Below are positions 25,272 through 34,922 of a DNA stretch of 64,000 nt, in pieces. The DNA lies in NCBI GenBank assembly GCA_964526785.1, contig CAZGMJ010000009.1, positions 55,206 through 119,205 of the forward strand, in the 5' to 3' direction. The translations under genes were made by a program, and so were the position numbers. The stretch comes from CAZGMJ01 sp964526785 (GTDB lineage: Bacteria; Planctomycetota; Phycisphaerae; Sedimentisphaerales; Anaerobacaceae). Below the pieces are notes generated by a model. It was not told the DNA's origin. It worked only from the letters and a program-made list of their open reading frames with translations, and did not search any database. The first letter of the stretch is position 1; each line of letters starts with the position of its first letter.

Positions 25272-26087
25272 ATGTCTGGGCGAGTTTATTTCCTGGGGGC
25301 AGCAGTGCTGTTGGTTTGCGCGAGCAGTGCGTGGAGCGTGAAGTGCAGGTGGACGGATCGTGGTGCGGATCATCTGTGGGATGACCCGGGCAACTGGGAG
25401 GACGGGATTGTTCCCGGCAGCGGGGATTACTGGCTTTCGACGCCTTATTATGCGCGCAGGACGGACTGGTCACTGTACAAGATGGTGATCCAGGACGGCA
25501 TCGACGCGGTCTGCGGACAGGCGAAGAACATGAACCAGTTGCTGCTGACGATCACGGGCGGAAGTCTGACGGTGGAGAACGAGTGGAAGCTGGGGCAGGA
25601 CAACGGAGTCGGCGTGGAGATCGAGATGAGCGGCGGCGAGGTGGACGTCGGCGGGTATATGGACCTGGGCGGCTGGTCGGGCGCGCACAGTGTTGGAACG
25701 CTGAACATCAGCGACGGCTTCTTTTCGGTGGCCGGGCCGTTGAAGATGGGGACATGGGACACGACGGAGAGCCATCTGAACATATCGGGCGGAGTGGTCA
25801 GTGCGGGCAGTCTTGCGATCGGACCCGGGCCTTCTTCCATCAACATTTCGGGCGGCAGGCTGACGCTGGCCAACAACGTGACGTCACAGATCGCATGGCA
25901 CGCCGGGCGGGGAACGATTACGGCGTTTGGAGGCGACGGCGAGATTGTGTACGACTACGATGTCACGACACCGGGCAGGACGACGGTCATGGCGGTGCCG
26001 GAACCATCGGGGGTGCTGTACCTGATCGCCGGCTGGTTCGTCGCGCGCCGACGGAGACAGCATCGAAGAGCAATCGACGGCCGATAG
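25272..26087 (+). CDS. PEP-CTERM exported beta-repeat protein
   Basis: This 271-residue secreted protein has a signal peptide (VYFLGAAVLLVCASSAWS). An autotransporter-like set of repeats follows, with the pattern ISGG or MSGG plus short strands (LTITGGSLTVENEWKLG, IEMSGGEVDVGGYMDLGG, LNISDGFFSVAGPLKMG, LNISGGVVSAGSLAIG), consistent with a beta-helix. The C-terminal sorting signal is canonical: VPEPSG, then a hydrophobic helix and RRRRQHRR. The start at 25272 follows GGAGGG. It is probably a surface or matrix protein delivered by the exosortase route. Confidence 0.85.
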   Translation: MSGRVYFLGAAVLLVCASSAWSVKCRWTDRGADHLWDDPGNWEDGIVPGSGDYWLSTPYYARRTDWSLYKMVIQDGIDAVCGQAKNMNQLLLTITGGSLTVENEWKLGQDNGVGVEIEMSGGEVDVGGYMDLGGWSGAHSVGTLNISDGFFSVAGPLKMGTWDTTESHLNISGGVVSAGSLAIGPGPSSINISGGRLTLANNVTSQIAWHAGRGTITAFGGDGEIVYDYDVTTPGRTTVMAVPEPSGVLYLIAGWFVARRRRQHRRAIDGR

Positions 26088-26100
26088 CGCGCCAAAGCGA

Positions 26101-27543
26101 TCAGTCGGCCCCCTTGCGTTTTCCGCCTTCGGTTGCGAAGTAGATGAAGCCGCCGATCAGGAGTGCGGCGATGAGGATAACGAAGCACTGAGGCACGCCG
26201 TACCACATCGGGAAGTCGGCATACGGATCGTATGCGTATTTGATCGAACTGTAGATCAGATAGGCGCACACAGCGCAGAATATCAGCGTCGTCACAGGGT
26301 AGCCGAGGACGCGGTACGGTCGTTCGACATCGGGGCGTCGGAATCGCAGCACGATCAGGCCGATGCTGGTAGCCAGATAGAAGGAATAGACGGCAACGGC
26401 CGTGTATATCAGCGCTTTGAGGAAGGAACCCAACAAGAGGATCACGGCCAGTGCGATAGCCCCCTGGAGCAGTAATGCTGCGGTGGGCGTCTGGCCTCTG
26501 TGGCCCCAGCGGCCCAGCGGGCGAAAGGCGGGGTGCTCGGCGCCCATGGCGTAGGTGATGCGGGCGCCCGTGAATATCAGGCCGTTGACGGCGCCGAGGG
26601 CCGATATGCACACCAGCGCGGCGATGAGTCTGCCGGCATGGGCATGGAAGACGCTTGCGACGGTACTGGTGGCGACAGCTTCGGATGTTGCGACTCCTTC
26701 GTAGCCAAGTACGTAGAGGAACGCGACGTTGACCAGCAGGTAGAGGAAGGTCACGGCGACGGTTCCGAGCAGCAAGGCTCTAACGATATTTCGGCGGGGA
26801 TTTCTGACTTCGGCGGCGACGTAGGCCATCTCGTTCCACCCGCCGAAGGTGAACAGGACAAGTATGAGTGCGACGCTGGCGGGCAGGCCACCGGCGAATT
26901 CGACCCGGGGATGGTTTTGTCCGGCGATGAGGGCCACAGCGGCGATGGCCACCAAGCCGAGCGCTTTGACGACGGTCAGAACGTTCTGCGTCCACTTGCC
27001 CTGCCGGACGCCAATGACATTGATCAGCGTAAGCACGACGACAGCGACGCCGGCGTAGGCCCTGTAGGCAACGGCGAGTTGGCGATCGCTGTGGCCGAAC
27101 GGATTCCACATAGCCGCGGCATATGTGGCGAATACGAAGGCCATGGCGCCGATGTCACCCGGACGGACGATGGTCAGTTGCGTCCAGCCGAACAGATAGC
27201 CCGCCCAGCGTCCGTAGGCTTTGGTCAGGTAGACATAGTCGCCGCCGTGGCGCGGGAATGCGCTGGCCAGTTCGGCATAGCCCAGCGCTCCGAACAGCGA
27301 CAGCAGGCCGCCCATCGCCCATATACCCAAAACGCAGAGCCAGCGATACGCCTCCAGCGACAGGCCACCGAGATTGGCGTGCAGCCATGCGGCAATTGCG
27401 GCGACGCCGCCGGTGACACCGGGAACGGTTTCGTAAATACCGGCGCCGATGATGATGCCGACGATGATGCATGTCGAGTCGAAGAGCGACAGTTGTCTTT
27501 TCGGGCCGGTTTTCATGGTCAGCGTCCTGAAAGAGGGAGACAT
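26101..27543 (-). CDS. APC superfamily amino acid permease
   Basis: This 480-residue (or 471 from ATG 27516) integral membrane transporter has about 12 hydrophobic helices. The N-terminal block IIVGIIIGAGIYETVPGV is the conserved first helix of APC transporters, with the GAGI substrate-binding break. FGALGYAELASAFPRHGGDYVYL and FGGWNEMAYVAAEVRNPRRN are also family hallmarks, pointing to the LAT-like group. It ends a minus-strand run, 15-42 bases after the GH-A/CBM9 gene, so it may import amino acids or be merely co-transcribed. The substrate cannot be read from sequence. Confidence 0.88.
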   Translation of the reverse strand: MSPSFRTLTMKTGPKRQLSLFDSTCIIVGIIIGAGIYETVPGVTGGVAAIAAWLHANLGGLSLEAYRWLCVLGIWAMGGLLSLFGALGYAELASAFPRHGGDYVYLTKAYGRWAGYLFGWTQLTIVRPGDIGAMAFVFATYAAAMWNPFGHSDRQLAVAYRAYAGVAVVVLTLINVIGVRQGKWTQNVLTVVKALGLVAIAAVALIAGQNHPRVEFAGGLPASVALILVLFTFGGWNEMAYVAAEVRNPRRNIVRALLLGTVAVTFLYLLVNVAFLYVLGYEGVATSEAVATSTVASVFHAHAGRLIAALVCISALGAVNGLIFTGARITYAMGAEHPAFRPLGRWGHRGQTPTAALLLQGAIALAVILLLGSFLKALIYTAVAVYSFYLATSIGLIVLRFRRPDVERPYRVLGYPVTTLIFCAVCAYLIYSSIKYAYDPYADFPMWYGVPQCFVILIAALLIGGFIYFATEGGKRKGAD

Positions 27544-27558
27544 CCGCCAATATGGGAG

Positions 27559-30500
27559 CTACTCGAAACCGAACTCCAATTCATTGGGCCAGTGCGGGAC
27601 CCAGTTGGGATGGAAGCTCGGGCTGAGTCCTTCAGCGACAGAACGGCCGCGGGGCAGCTCCATTTCCGGACCGCGGTTCTGATGGTTGACGCGGAAGCTG
27701 AATTTGACGCATTTGCCTGCATCGCGGAGTTGCCTGACGTGGGGGATCTCGCTCCAGGGCAGCGCACATTCGACGATCCGCGTGCCCTCGACGTAACGGA
27801 CTTCGAGCTTTCCTCCGGCGGGGCCTTCGTTCGGCGATTTGGGCTGCCTGGGATAAAAATGTTTGAAGGTCATGCCGGGCAGCCATTGGCGCCATATTTC
27901 GGTGCCGCCTCCATGTTCTTCGGCTACCTTGTTGAGGGCGAATTCATAGTCGGTTGTCTTGTACCAGACGAATTTGGGCATTCGGCCCGGCAGGTGGCTT
28001 TCCCAGCCGTCCTGTCCGAGCGGGATGGCATTGAAGGCGATCAGCACATTGTCGCGGGCGATCTGCGGCATGCTGCTGGGGATGTCCGGCCAGCGTCGAT
28101 AGCTGAAATGTCGCACGCCTTCGGGCCAGCGGTGCTCGCGTAGTTTTTCGTGGTCGCCGAACTCGACCTGGCGGCCCCGCTCATCCACCGGTTCATAGGA
28201 CACGTCGGGGTAGAAATCGGCGTCCGGGTCGCGGGTGGCGAATCGCCTGGCGCCATTGTGGGGCGTATCGTCGGCGATTTTGGCGGCGAAGTAGAAATAG
28301 TCGTCGTCGTGCGCGACGTAGCCGACGGCGAGCCCCTGCGATTGGGCGGATTCGAACTTCACGAAGGGAAAGAGCATTTCTTCGGTGAAGCCCGGTCCGG
28401 CCGCATCGCTTACTTCGATGGGTTGGGGCAGGGCGTTCTTCCAATCGTCGAGTTTGCCGTCGACGTGGATGGTCCGGCGGGCGATGAAATTCACCCGCAT
28501 GGATTCGGAGTGCAGCGCGATGCCGTCGGCGCCTGCATCGAACTCAAACTGGAGGGGATAGGTATTGGCGGGGACTGCTTTGCCGCCGGCCACTTCGAGC
28601 TCTATCCACTTGCGTTGGCGGGGCTCGAAAGAAAGCTGTTTCGGATAGTCGATCTTCAGATCGCCCAAGGTGATCTTCAGTCTGCCTTTGATGGGGCGAT
28701 TGCGTTGATTGGTCAGCCGCATTTTGACGATGGGTTTGGATTCGATGGGTTTTGTCATATCGCAGGCAATTGTATCGAGCGGTTCGAGGCCTTCGATGCG
28801 GGCTTGCCTCAGCGCGTCGAGCAAGGCTTTGAAACTACCCTTTTTGTTCGGATTGCCACGGAGGAAGACTCCCCGCTCGTCGAGGGGCAGGGCAGCTTTA
28901 TTATTCGGCGTGTCGATGGCGTTGCCGTAGTAATCGTAGACAGCGCAGCCCTGCGGCAGATGGAGCGTCATGGTGACATCCGAGAACGGCATCGGGGAGG
29001 CAAGTTGTTCGGCGATCTTCGCGCGGCGGTCCGCTGCATCGGCGGGCAGGCGGGCCAGTTCCTTCCTGAGCCTGCGTTTTGTCTTGAGTTCATCGAGGCT
29101 GCGAACGTTTTCGAACAGCACGCCCGTGGTCTTCTTTCCACCGAACAAAGGCGCGATGTCACCGACGACAACGACCGTTCCGTCGTCCGGGTTATTGTCG
29201 AGTCCGTCGAAGACGAAGACCCAGGGCAGGCCGTTTCGGAAGAGTATCTCGCGAAAGTCCCGTTCGCCGATGAAGTGTTGTACCGCACCATAGGAGGCGG
29301 CGAGGGGGCGAGAATCGATCCATCGCGGGATTTCCCGCTCGCCATTATCGGTGTGGATTTTTTCTTTGCCGACGCGATGATGGCTGAGGGTGGAGACGGC
29401 GATGCGGCTGAGGCTGCCCAGCGAGCGGTCGTAGCCGGCGGCGCGATTGGAGGCCACAACGCCGAGGAAGCGGTCATCGGTGTTGGCAGTCCAGGATTCG
29501 GTGTCCCAGATTTTCACGCGGCCTTTGTAATGCGTGCGGTTGTTCCATTTCGGATAGAGGACCGGTGCGTGCAGGCCCTGATAGTGGATGGAGCAGAAAT
29601 CGAGGTACGGCAGGAACTCGTCGCTGTCGTCGGGAAAGAGCTTGTCGAGCGTGTTGGTGGATGAGTCGCATCCACCGACCAGGACGTCCACGCCTGCGTC
29701 GCGACGGGCGCGGAAGACGGCGTCGCCCATTCGTTTGTAGAGTTCGCGATAGCGGGGGATGTCGGCGGCCCAGCCCGATATGCTCAGGCCCTCCCAGGGT
29801 TCGTTCCAGAGCATGAAGCCGGTGATCGGGCCTTTGGGCCAGCCATATTTGCAGGCGAGGTCGTATACGAACTGCTGGTACTTATCGTCGAGTTCCGGCA
29901 GCCAGCACAGGTCCATTTTGCCGCGTCGCATCACGCCGTTTTCGTCCAGATGCGGCCGGCCTCTGCCCAGCGGTTGATGTCTGGTGCCGGCGCCGATTTC
30001 GGCGATACAGGTGACCTTATGCCTGTGCATCTCATTTAGATCGTGCTCGAGGCGCTCGATGAGCTGCTCGTAGCGACCGCCTTCGTCCTCGGTGATGAAA
30101 CTGACGCCGTAGCGAACGGCCTGGATTCCCAGGCGTTCGAGAATGGGGCCGGGCATGTGTTCGAGGCATTGTTTGGGGTACTGGATCCGACGCGAGGGAG
30201 GTTCGAAGGTGCGAACGGCGCTGGTGAGGAACTGGCGGCCGAACCTGCCAAGATCCACAACGAATCCATAACCACCTTTGGTCTCGGACATCGGCGGTCG
30301 CGCGGTGAAGTTGGACCAGGCGCCGGGTTCGAGGCTGACGGTCAAGGGGGTCGAGCCGACCACTTCGAGGCGGCGCAGTTCGGGATACCACTGATCGCCC
30401 GAGATTGCGCTTTGGCTGTAGCGTATGACTTCGATTCTGCCTTTCGCAGAGATTGCTTTGTCAGTGAGGTTCTCCATTTGGAACGTGAGGCGGGGTTCTT

Positions 30501-30771
30501 CGTCCTGGTGGTACACATTGCCGGGGGCGTTTGACTCGATCATGACGACCTTGAAGTTGCCCTGGAGCTTCCACCTGGGGGAGGTTCCGCTGTTTGGGTA
30601 ATTGCTTTGAGACGGATCGAGGCCGAAGCACTGGTGGTAATTGTGCATATCCGACAGGACGCCCCACGCCGCTTCGGCGCGATTCGTTCCGATGCCTGCC
30701 ATGGCGATTACAAGTAACGTAGCGAGAACAAGTTCGAGCAGTGGGCGTCGGTTGGATCCTGTTTGCCGCAT
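27559..30771 (-). CDS. Large secreted GH-A type glycosidase with CBM9-like domain
   Basis: This exported protein of about 1070 residues has a signal segment (LLELVLATLLVIAMAGIG), an N-terminal beta domain and a TIM barrel of clan GH-A type. Glu324 in FMLWNEPWEG is the likely acid/base, and Glu425 in VKIWDTESWT the likely nucleophile. This order and spacing resemble GH39/GH5-like enzymes, but I cannot name a family. The C-terminal 300 residues begin with HVDGKLDDWKNALP and end with WSEIP plus FSFRVNHQNRG, typical of a CBM9/DOMON-like carbohydrate-binding module. ATG 30771 is chosen because AAGGAG precedes it. It follows the homocysteine methyltransferase gene by 142 bases. Confidence 0.78.
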   Translation of the reverse strand: MRQTGSNRRPLLELVLATLLVIAMAGIGTNRAEAAWGVLSDMHNYHQCFGLDPSQSNYPNSGTSPRWKLQGNFKVVMIESNAPGNVYHQDEEPRLTFQMENLTDKAISAKGRIEVIRYSQSAISGDQWYPELRRLEVVGSTPLTVSLEPGAWSNFTARPPMSETKGGYGFVVDLGRFGRQFLTSAVRTFEPPSRRIQYPKQCLEHMPGPILERLGIQAVRYGVSFITEDEGGRYEQLIERLEHDLNEMHRHKVTCIAEIGAGTRHQPLGRGRPHLDENGVMRRGKMDLCWLPELDDKYQQFVYDLACKYGWPKGPITGFMLWNEPWEGLSISGWAADIPRYRELYKRMGDAVFRARRDAGVDVLVGGCDSSTNTLDKLFPDDSDEFLPYLDFCSIHYQGLHAPVLYPKWNNRTHYKGRVKIWDTESWTANTDDRFLGVVASNRAAGYDRSLGSLSRIAVSTLSHHRVGKEKIHTDNGEREIPRWIDSRPLAASYGAVQHFIGERDFREILFRNGLPWVFVFDGLDNNPDDGTVVVVGDIAPLFGGKKTTGVLFENVRSLDELKTKRRLRKELARLPADAADRRAKIAEQLASPMPFSDVTMTLHLPQGCAVYDYYGNAIDTPNNKAALPLDERGVFLRGNPNKKGSFKALLDALRQARIEGLEPLDTIACDMTKPIESKPIVKMRLTNQRNRPIKGRLKITLGDLKIDYPKQLSFEPRQRKWIELEVAGGKAVPANTYPLQFEFDAGADGIALHSESMRVNFIARRTIHVDGKLDDWKNALPQPIEVSDAAGPGFTEEMLFPFVKFESAQSQGLAVGYVAHDDDYFYFAAKIADDTPHNGARRFATRDPDADFYPDVSYEPVDERGRQVEFGDHEKLREHRWPEGVRHFSYRRWPDIPSSMPQIARDNVLIAFNAIPLGQDGWESHLPGRMPKFVWYKTTDYEFALNKVAEEHGGGTEIWRQWLPGMTFKHFYPRQPKSPNEGPAGGKLEVRYVEGTRIVECALPWSEIPHVRQLRDAGKCVKFSFRVNHQNRGPEMELPRGRSVAEGLSPSFHPNWVPHWPNELEFGFE

Positions 30772-30912
30772 CAGATGATTCTCCTTGTGATTCATTTCTT
30801 TCGAACGGACGGAAATTACGCTGTTTCTGTCCCAGTCGCATCCTACGTATCATATTCGGATGCTTTTCGCAATCGGTCGGCCCAGTTGTCACACTGTAGA
30901 GACGCTTGCGAC

Positions 30913-31818
30913 CTATTGGGCATTGCGTTGGTTTGGTTTCTTTGTATGTTCCTGGTCGAGCAGGCGACGAACGGCGGAAATATGCCCGGGCGTCGTGCCG
31001 CAGCAGCCGCCGACGAGGGTCGCTCCGGCGTCGATGCAGGCGGCGATTCCTGCGGCGAAGTCGGGCGGGGCCATGTTGAAGACGGTTCTATCGTCTATGA
31101 GTTGGGGCTTGCCGGCGTTGGGTTGGGCGAGCAGTGGAAGTGCGGCATTGGAGGCGAAGTACCCGATGATGGTCGCCATCTGAGAGGGATCGATCTGGCC
31201 GCAATTGGCGCCGATGACATCAGCGCCGGCGCTGTGCAGTTGCTTTGCGCAGTCGGCGGCGGAGTCGCCCATGACGGTGCGGCCGTCGTTGTGGTCGGTG
31301 GCGAAGGCCATCGAAACGATGACGGGCAGATCGGTCGTTTCTTTGCAGGCGCCGAGTGCGCAGAGGGCTTCGCGAAGGTCGATCATGGTTTCGATCAGCA
31401 GTGCATCGGCACCGGCATCGGCGAGGATGCGGGCCTGCTCGGCGAAGGCGCAGCGGAACTGCGCTTTGTCGCCATCGCCATAGGGCTCGAGCAGTTGGCC
31501 GGTTGAGCTGAGATTGCCCAGTACGGGGGCGCTATCGCCGGCTGCAGCGCGGGCGATTTCGATGCCTGCTTTGTTGACGGCTTCAACTGAGACGCCGAGG
31601 TTATGCGTTTCGATGTATATGCGGTTCATCGTGAGCGTATTGGCGGTCAGGGCGCGGGCTCCGCTGCGGATGTATTGGCGTTGTATATCGAGGACGGCGT
31701 CGGAAGCGTCGAGGTTGACTTGGCCGCGTCCCATGAGCCCCCGTTTGTCGAGTTCGGTGCCGATGGCGCCGTCGAGCAGGATGGTCGGCTCGCTCTTGAT
31801 GAAATCCAGAAAGTTCAT
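30913..31818 (-). CDS. Homocysteine S-methyltransferase family protein
   Basis: This 301-residue zinc enzyme of the MetH-N/BHMT family transfers a methyl group to homocysteine or a related thiol. The barrel starts with ILLDGAIGTELDKRGL. The three zinc cysteines are in GANCG and GGCCGTTPGH, exactly as in the family. It has no cobalamin or folate domain, so the methyl donor may be a betaine-like or S-methyl compound, or the protein may be one part of a split system. It lies 16 bases downstream of the HAD phosphatase gene and is probably co-transcribed with it. Confidence 0.88.
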   Translation of the reverse strand: MNFLDFIKSEPTILLDGAIGTELDKRGLMGRGQVNLDASDAVLDIQRQYIRSGARALTANTLTMNRIYIETHNLGVSVEAVNKAGIEIARAAAGDSAPVLGNLSSTGQLLEPYGDGDKAQFRCAFAEQARILADAGADALLIETMIDLREALCALGACKETTDLPVIVSMAFATDHNDGRTVMGDSAADCAKQLHSAGADVIGANCGQIDPSQMATIIGYFASNAALPLLAQPNAGKPQLIDDRTVFNMAPPDFAAGIAACIDAGATLVGGCCGTTPGHISAVRRLLDQEHTKKPNQRNAQ

Positions 31819-31834
31819 GATGTCCTTCGGCTGC

Positions 31835-32443
31835 TCAGTCCGGCTCGACGCCCAGTTCGATGAGGCGGCGTTTTGTTTCGGCGGCGCTGCGGAACAGGAT
31901 GGTGCTCAGGCCCATCTGCCGGGCTCCTTCGATATACTCGGGCAGATCGTCGATGAAGACCGCCTGGGCGGGTTCAACGCCGAGTCTTTCGAGGGCTATT
32001 GCGTATACACGGGGCTCGGGCTTATGCGTCGCTTCGGCGCAGGAGAATACGAGCGCGTCGAACATGTCGTAGTCGAGCGTGTGAAAGAACTGCATCGCGG
32101 GCACTTCCGTGTTCGACAGAAAGCCCGTCCTGTAGCCTTTGGAACGGAGGGCAGCGGCGAGGTCGAACATTTCGGCGCGGGGTTTGTACGCCGCACGGAA
32201 CGCATCGCCCCAGAGCGATGGAACGGCAGGCTCGGGTCTATCCAGTCGGCGGCTGATCTCTTCCCAGAACCGCTCTTCGGGCATCAGGCCTTTCTGGAAA
32301 TCGTTCTGCAATTGTCGATGAGCGGAGATGTAGTCCTCGAACGGTACGCCGAAGGCATCGGCGCAGTATCGCATCAGCCCCGGGGCGGGGTCTTCAATCA
32401 GCACGCCTCCCCAATCGAATATGATGGCGGTTATTTCAGGCAC
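31835..32443 (-). CDS. HAD-family hydrolase
   Basis: This haloacid dehalogenase-like phosphatase has 202 residues from GTG 32443 (GAGGTG precedes it). Motif I is IIFDWGGVL (the nucleophile Asp is followed by Trp-Gly instead of the usual Asp-x-Asp, as in YihX-like members). Motif II is GFLSNTE, motif III lysine lies in ATHKPEPRVY, and motif IV is VFIDDLPEY. The cap is small and helical. The YihX group dephosphorylates sugar phosphates such as glucose 1-phosphate; this substrate is an inference. Confidence 0.85.
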   Translation of the reverse strand: MPEITAIIFDWGGVLIEDPAPGLMRYCADAFGVPFEDYISAHRQLQNDFQKGLMPEERFWEEISRRLDRPEPAVPSLWGDAFRAAYKPRAEMFDLAAALRSKGYRTGFLSNTEVPAMQFFHTLDYDMFDALVFSCAEATHKPEPRVYAIALERLGVEPAQAVFIDDLPEYIEGARQMGLSTILFRSAAETKRRLIELGVEPD

Positions 32444-32540
32444 GGTGCACCTCAAAACGAGTCGGCAACGACAGTGCCATGACAATATCGTTGCAGGCCA
32501 GAGAGGGCAAGGGCAATCCAGTGCGGGGGAAAAGCGTTCT

Positions 32541-32569
32541 TTGACGCTGAGGATAGGACGCCGTATAAT
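32541..32569 (+). promoter_or_regulatory. Sigma70-like promoter of rmuC
   Basis: TTGACG (32541-32546), a 17-base spacer and perfect TATAAT (32564-32569), about 30 bases upstream of the rmuC ATG. Confidence 0.75.
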
Positions 32570-32598
32570 ACGGCTTCTTTTTGGAAGGGAAATGCTCT

Positions 32599-33630
32599 AT
32601 GGAGATTATTCTGACAGTGGTGGCGGTCGTCCTGACGGTCGCGGTATTGGCGCTGCTCGTGTGGCTGATCAGCGCGACGTTCAATGCACGCAAGGACATC
32701 GCGGCGCAGGCGGCGGGGGTGGGGCTGCTTCAGCAGCAGCTCGAAGCGCTGAAGACCGCACAGGACAAAACGAGCGAGAACCTGCAGAATTCTCTGCAGA
32801 CGGGACAGGCGACGCTGACGAAATCGCTGGAATCGAGCCAGAAGGTGCTGCACGCTTTGCACAGCCAGATCGGAGAGCTTCAGGGGACGAACAAGCAGAT
32901 GCTTCAGGTCGGCACGGAGGTACGGCGGCTGCAGGATATTCTCAAGTCGCCGAAGATGCGCGGGCAGATGGGCGAATGGTCGCTGGAGAACATGCTGGCA
33001 ACGGTGCTGCCGAAGGATTCGTATGAACTGCAGTACAGCTTTCAGGACGGCCGGACGGTCGATGCGCTGGTCCGGCTGGCGGATTATGCGGTGCCGGTCG
33101 ATGCGAAATTCCCGCTGCCGAGCTTCGAGCGACTGGCGGCGGTTGAGAACGATCAGGAGCGGTCTGTGGTGCGCAGGCAGTTTATCAAGGATTGCATGAA
33201 TCACGTGGACAAGATTGCCTCGGCGTATATTCGACCGGCGGAGGGGACGCTGGACTTTGCGTTGATGTACGTGCCGGCGGAGAATATCTATTACGAGACG
33301 ATTGTGAAGTATCAGGGCGACAGCAAAGACCTGCTGGGTTATGCGCTCGATAAGAAGGTGGTGCCCGTTTCGCCCAATCTGCTGTATGCGTATCTGATGA
33401 CGGTGGTGATGGGGCTGCACGGTTTGCAGATCGAGAAGCAGGCGGCGGAGATTCGTCAGAACCTCAAGAAGCTCAACGCCTCTTTCGCAGACTTTATTTC
33501 GAACTGGGACGTGCTGGGCAAACATCTGCGGAACGCGTACAGCCAATATGAAGACGGCCACAAGAAGTTGGATCGTTTCGGCCTCCAGCTTGGGCAGGTT
33601 CAGGGGGATAATGGCGAAGGACAGGAATAG
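32599..33630 (+). CDS. rmuC: DNA recombination protein RmuC
   Basis: This 343-residue protein is membrane-anchored by an N-terminal helix (IILTVVAVVLTVAVLALLVW). A coiled coil follows (residues 45-120, rich in Gln/Glu/Leu) and then the RmuC nuclease-like domain: MRGQMGEWSLENMLATVLP, YAVPVDAKFPLPSFERL, ALMYVPAENIYYETI, VVPVSPNLLYAYLMTVVMG. RmuC limits recombination at inverted repeats. The start at 32599 follows GGAAGGG; the upstream TTG at 32581 is too close to the promoter. It is the first gene of a pair with the membrane protein 12 bases downstream. Confidence 0.93.
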   Translation: MEIILTVVAVVLTVAVLALLVWLISATFNARKDIAAQAAGVGLLQQQLEALKTAQDKTSENLQNSLQTGQATLTKSLESSQKVLHALHSQIGELQGTNKQMLQVGTEVRRLQDILKSPKMRGQMGEWSLENMLATVLPKDSYELQYSFQDGRTVDALVRLADYAVPVDAKFPLPSFERLAAVENDQERSVVRRQFIKDCMNHVDKIASAYIRPAEGTLDFALMYVPAENIYYETIVKYQGDSKDLLGYALDKKVVPVSPNLLYAYLMTVVMGLHGLQIEKQAAEIRQNLKKLNASFADFISNWDVLGKHLRNAYSQYEDGHKKLDRFGLQLGQVQGDNGEGQE

Positions 33631-33642
33631 GAGAGAGAGCGA

Positions 33643-34392
33643 ATGGGCAACGCAGAGACACAAATCGATAATATCAGGGCACTGTATCACGAGGTTCAAG
33701 AGGACCGCAGGCAACTGTCACAAACGATTGTCAGAAGTACCGGGTACGTCATAGGGATCAACGTTGCGATCTGGGCGTTTTTCGCAAAGGAGTACATCGA
33801 TACATTGGCATTTGAGGGTCCAGCGCGGAAGCTGGCATGGAGAGCGTGGTATTTATTCGCCGCTGTTCTGCTCTGTTCACTCCTTGTCATTTTCTGGCGA
33901 TGGTATACGCACTTTCTCGACAATAGGCTGGTGAACCTCTACCCGGAACTGCTTGACTATGAGATCAGGCTCAATCCATCCGGCGGCGGTAGTCTGTGGA
34001 CCCATTTGGAGAGATGCCTATTCAAGCGTTGCACGGAACAACAAAAGAAAGAAGTGAGGAATAGAGCAGCGATCCACAGCCTTGTGGACGCAAGGAGAGT
34101 CGGCTGGCGGGGCCACGGTACGGTGGACATAATAGCGGGCGTCTACCTCGTTCTGATGTGGTCGAACACCATGGTGCTGGGCTTTGACCCTTCTGGCCTT
34201 GTTACCGGCATCTCGCTCATATGCCTTGTTGTTTTCCTGATAGCTTTCATCTGGATTCTGGCCGCATGTGCGCAGGTGGACCCTTCAGAATCGGACATAC
34301 AGGCGGTAAAAATGTATGATAGTGAAAGACAGGAAGGGGCAGAGAAAGGCGGCCCATCGCAGAATTCGGTGAAATTAGGGGTGAGAAGATGA
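33643..34392 (+). CDS. Hypothetical four-helix membrane protein
   Basis: This 249-residue protein has an N-terminal coiled-coil-like stretch (IRALYHEVQEDRRQLSQTIV) and hydrophobic helices near residues 33-50, 67-86, 162-178 and 184-208. A soluble basic loop lies between helices two and three (LWTHLERCLFKRCTEQQKK), and the tail is polar. I recognise no family. It starts 12 bases after rmuC with AGGAGAG upstream and is likely co-transcribed, though codon use looks less G/C-ended than rmuC, which might mean a later acquisition. Confidence 0.7.
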   Translation: MGNAETQIDNIRALYHEVQEDRRQLSQTIVRSTGYVIGINVAIWAFFAKEYIDTLAFEGPARKLAWRAWYLFAAVLLCSLLVIFWRWYTHFLDNRLVNLYPELLDYEIRLNPSGGGSLWTHLERCLFKRCTEQQKKEVRNRAAIHSLVDARRVGWRGHGTVDIIAGVYLVLMWSNTMVLGFDPSGLVTGISLICLVVFLIAFIWILAACAQVDPSESDIQAVKMYDSERQEGAEKGGPSQNSVKLGVRR

Positions 34393-34430
34393 GACTCCGG
34401 GCGCGGGCGAGAGGCAGATAAGGATTGGGG

Positions 34431-34922
34431 ATGGCGGGAATCCTTGGGTACATGCTTACTTGGACTACGTATGGGGCGTGGCTCCAGGGTGACCGGCGGG
34501 GGTACGTCAAGGATGGTGAAGTGCTAGGTGGCAATGAGCGGCTGGAGAAATCGAACAGGGATCTGCAGGCGGGTGCTGTGGTCCGGCTATCGGATGCGGA
34601 GCAAGAGATCGTCAGTCAGGCTATTCAGCAGGAAGCTACCAAGCGTGAGCAGTGTATACTGGCTATGGCAGTGAATCCGGTGCATGTTCATGTTGTGGGG
34701 CGATGCAGCGAGGCGCCAATTGGGCGGGTGGTAGCGTGGTACAAGAGCGCCGGACGGCTTGCCTTGAAAAGACTTGGTCGCGTGGGCAGGGTTTGGACGC
34801 GGGGGTATGACAAGAGGTTCTGCTTTGATCATGACGCCCTTGAGACGCGGATACGGTATGTTGAGTCGCATAATGGCGGGAGTAAACATGGGATGGATAA
34901 TTCGCAGGTGAACCCCGCGTGA
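34431..34922 (+). mobile_element. REP-associated tyrosine transposase (RAYT), Y1_Tnp family
   Basis: This single-strand DNA transposase-like protein of about 163 residues starts MAGILGYMLTWTTYGAWLQGD, the usual beginning of RAYT/TnpA-REP proteins. The HUH metal motif is in NPVHVHVVGR (His-Val-His), and Tyr in RYVESHN is the candidate nucleophile. ATG 34431 follows AAGGATTGGGG. Its last codons and TGA stop fall inside the first REP palindrome. The enzyme is expected to cut and move the REP elements that follow it. Confidence 0.85.

Noticed and set aside
26500..28143. 547-codon plus-strand open frame opposite the permease and GH-A genes
   Set aside because: It runs across two well-supported minus-strand genes and has a shadow-type composition rich in Asp, Gly and Ala.
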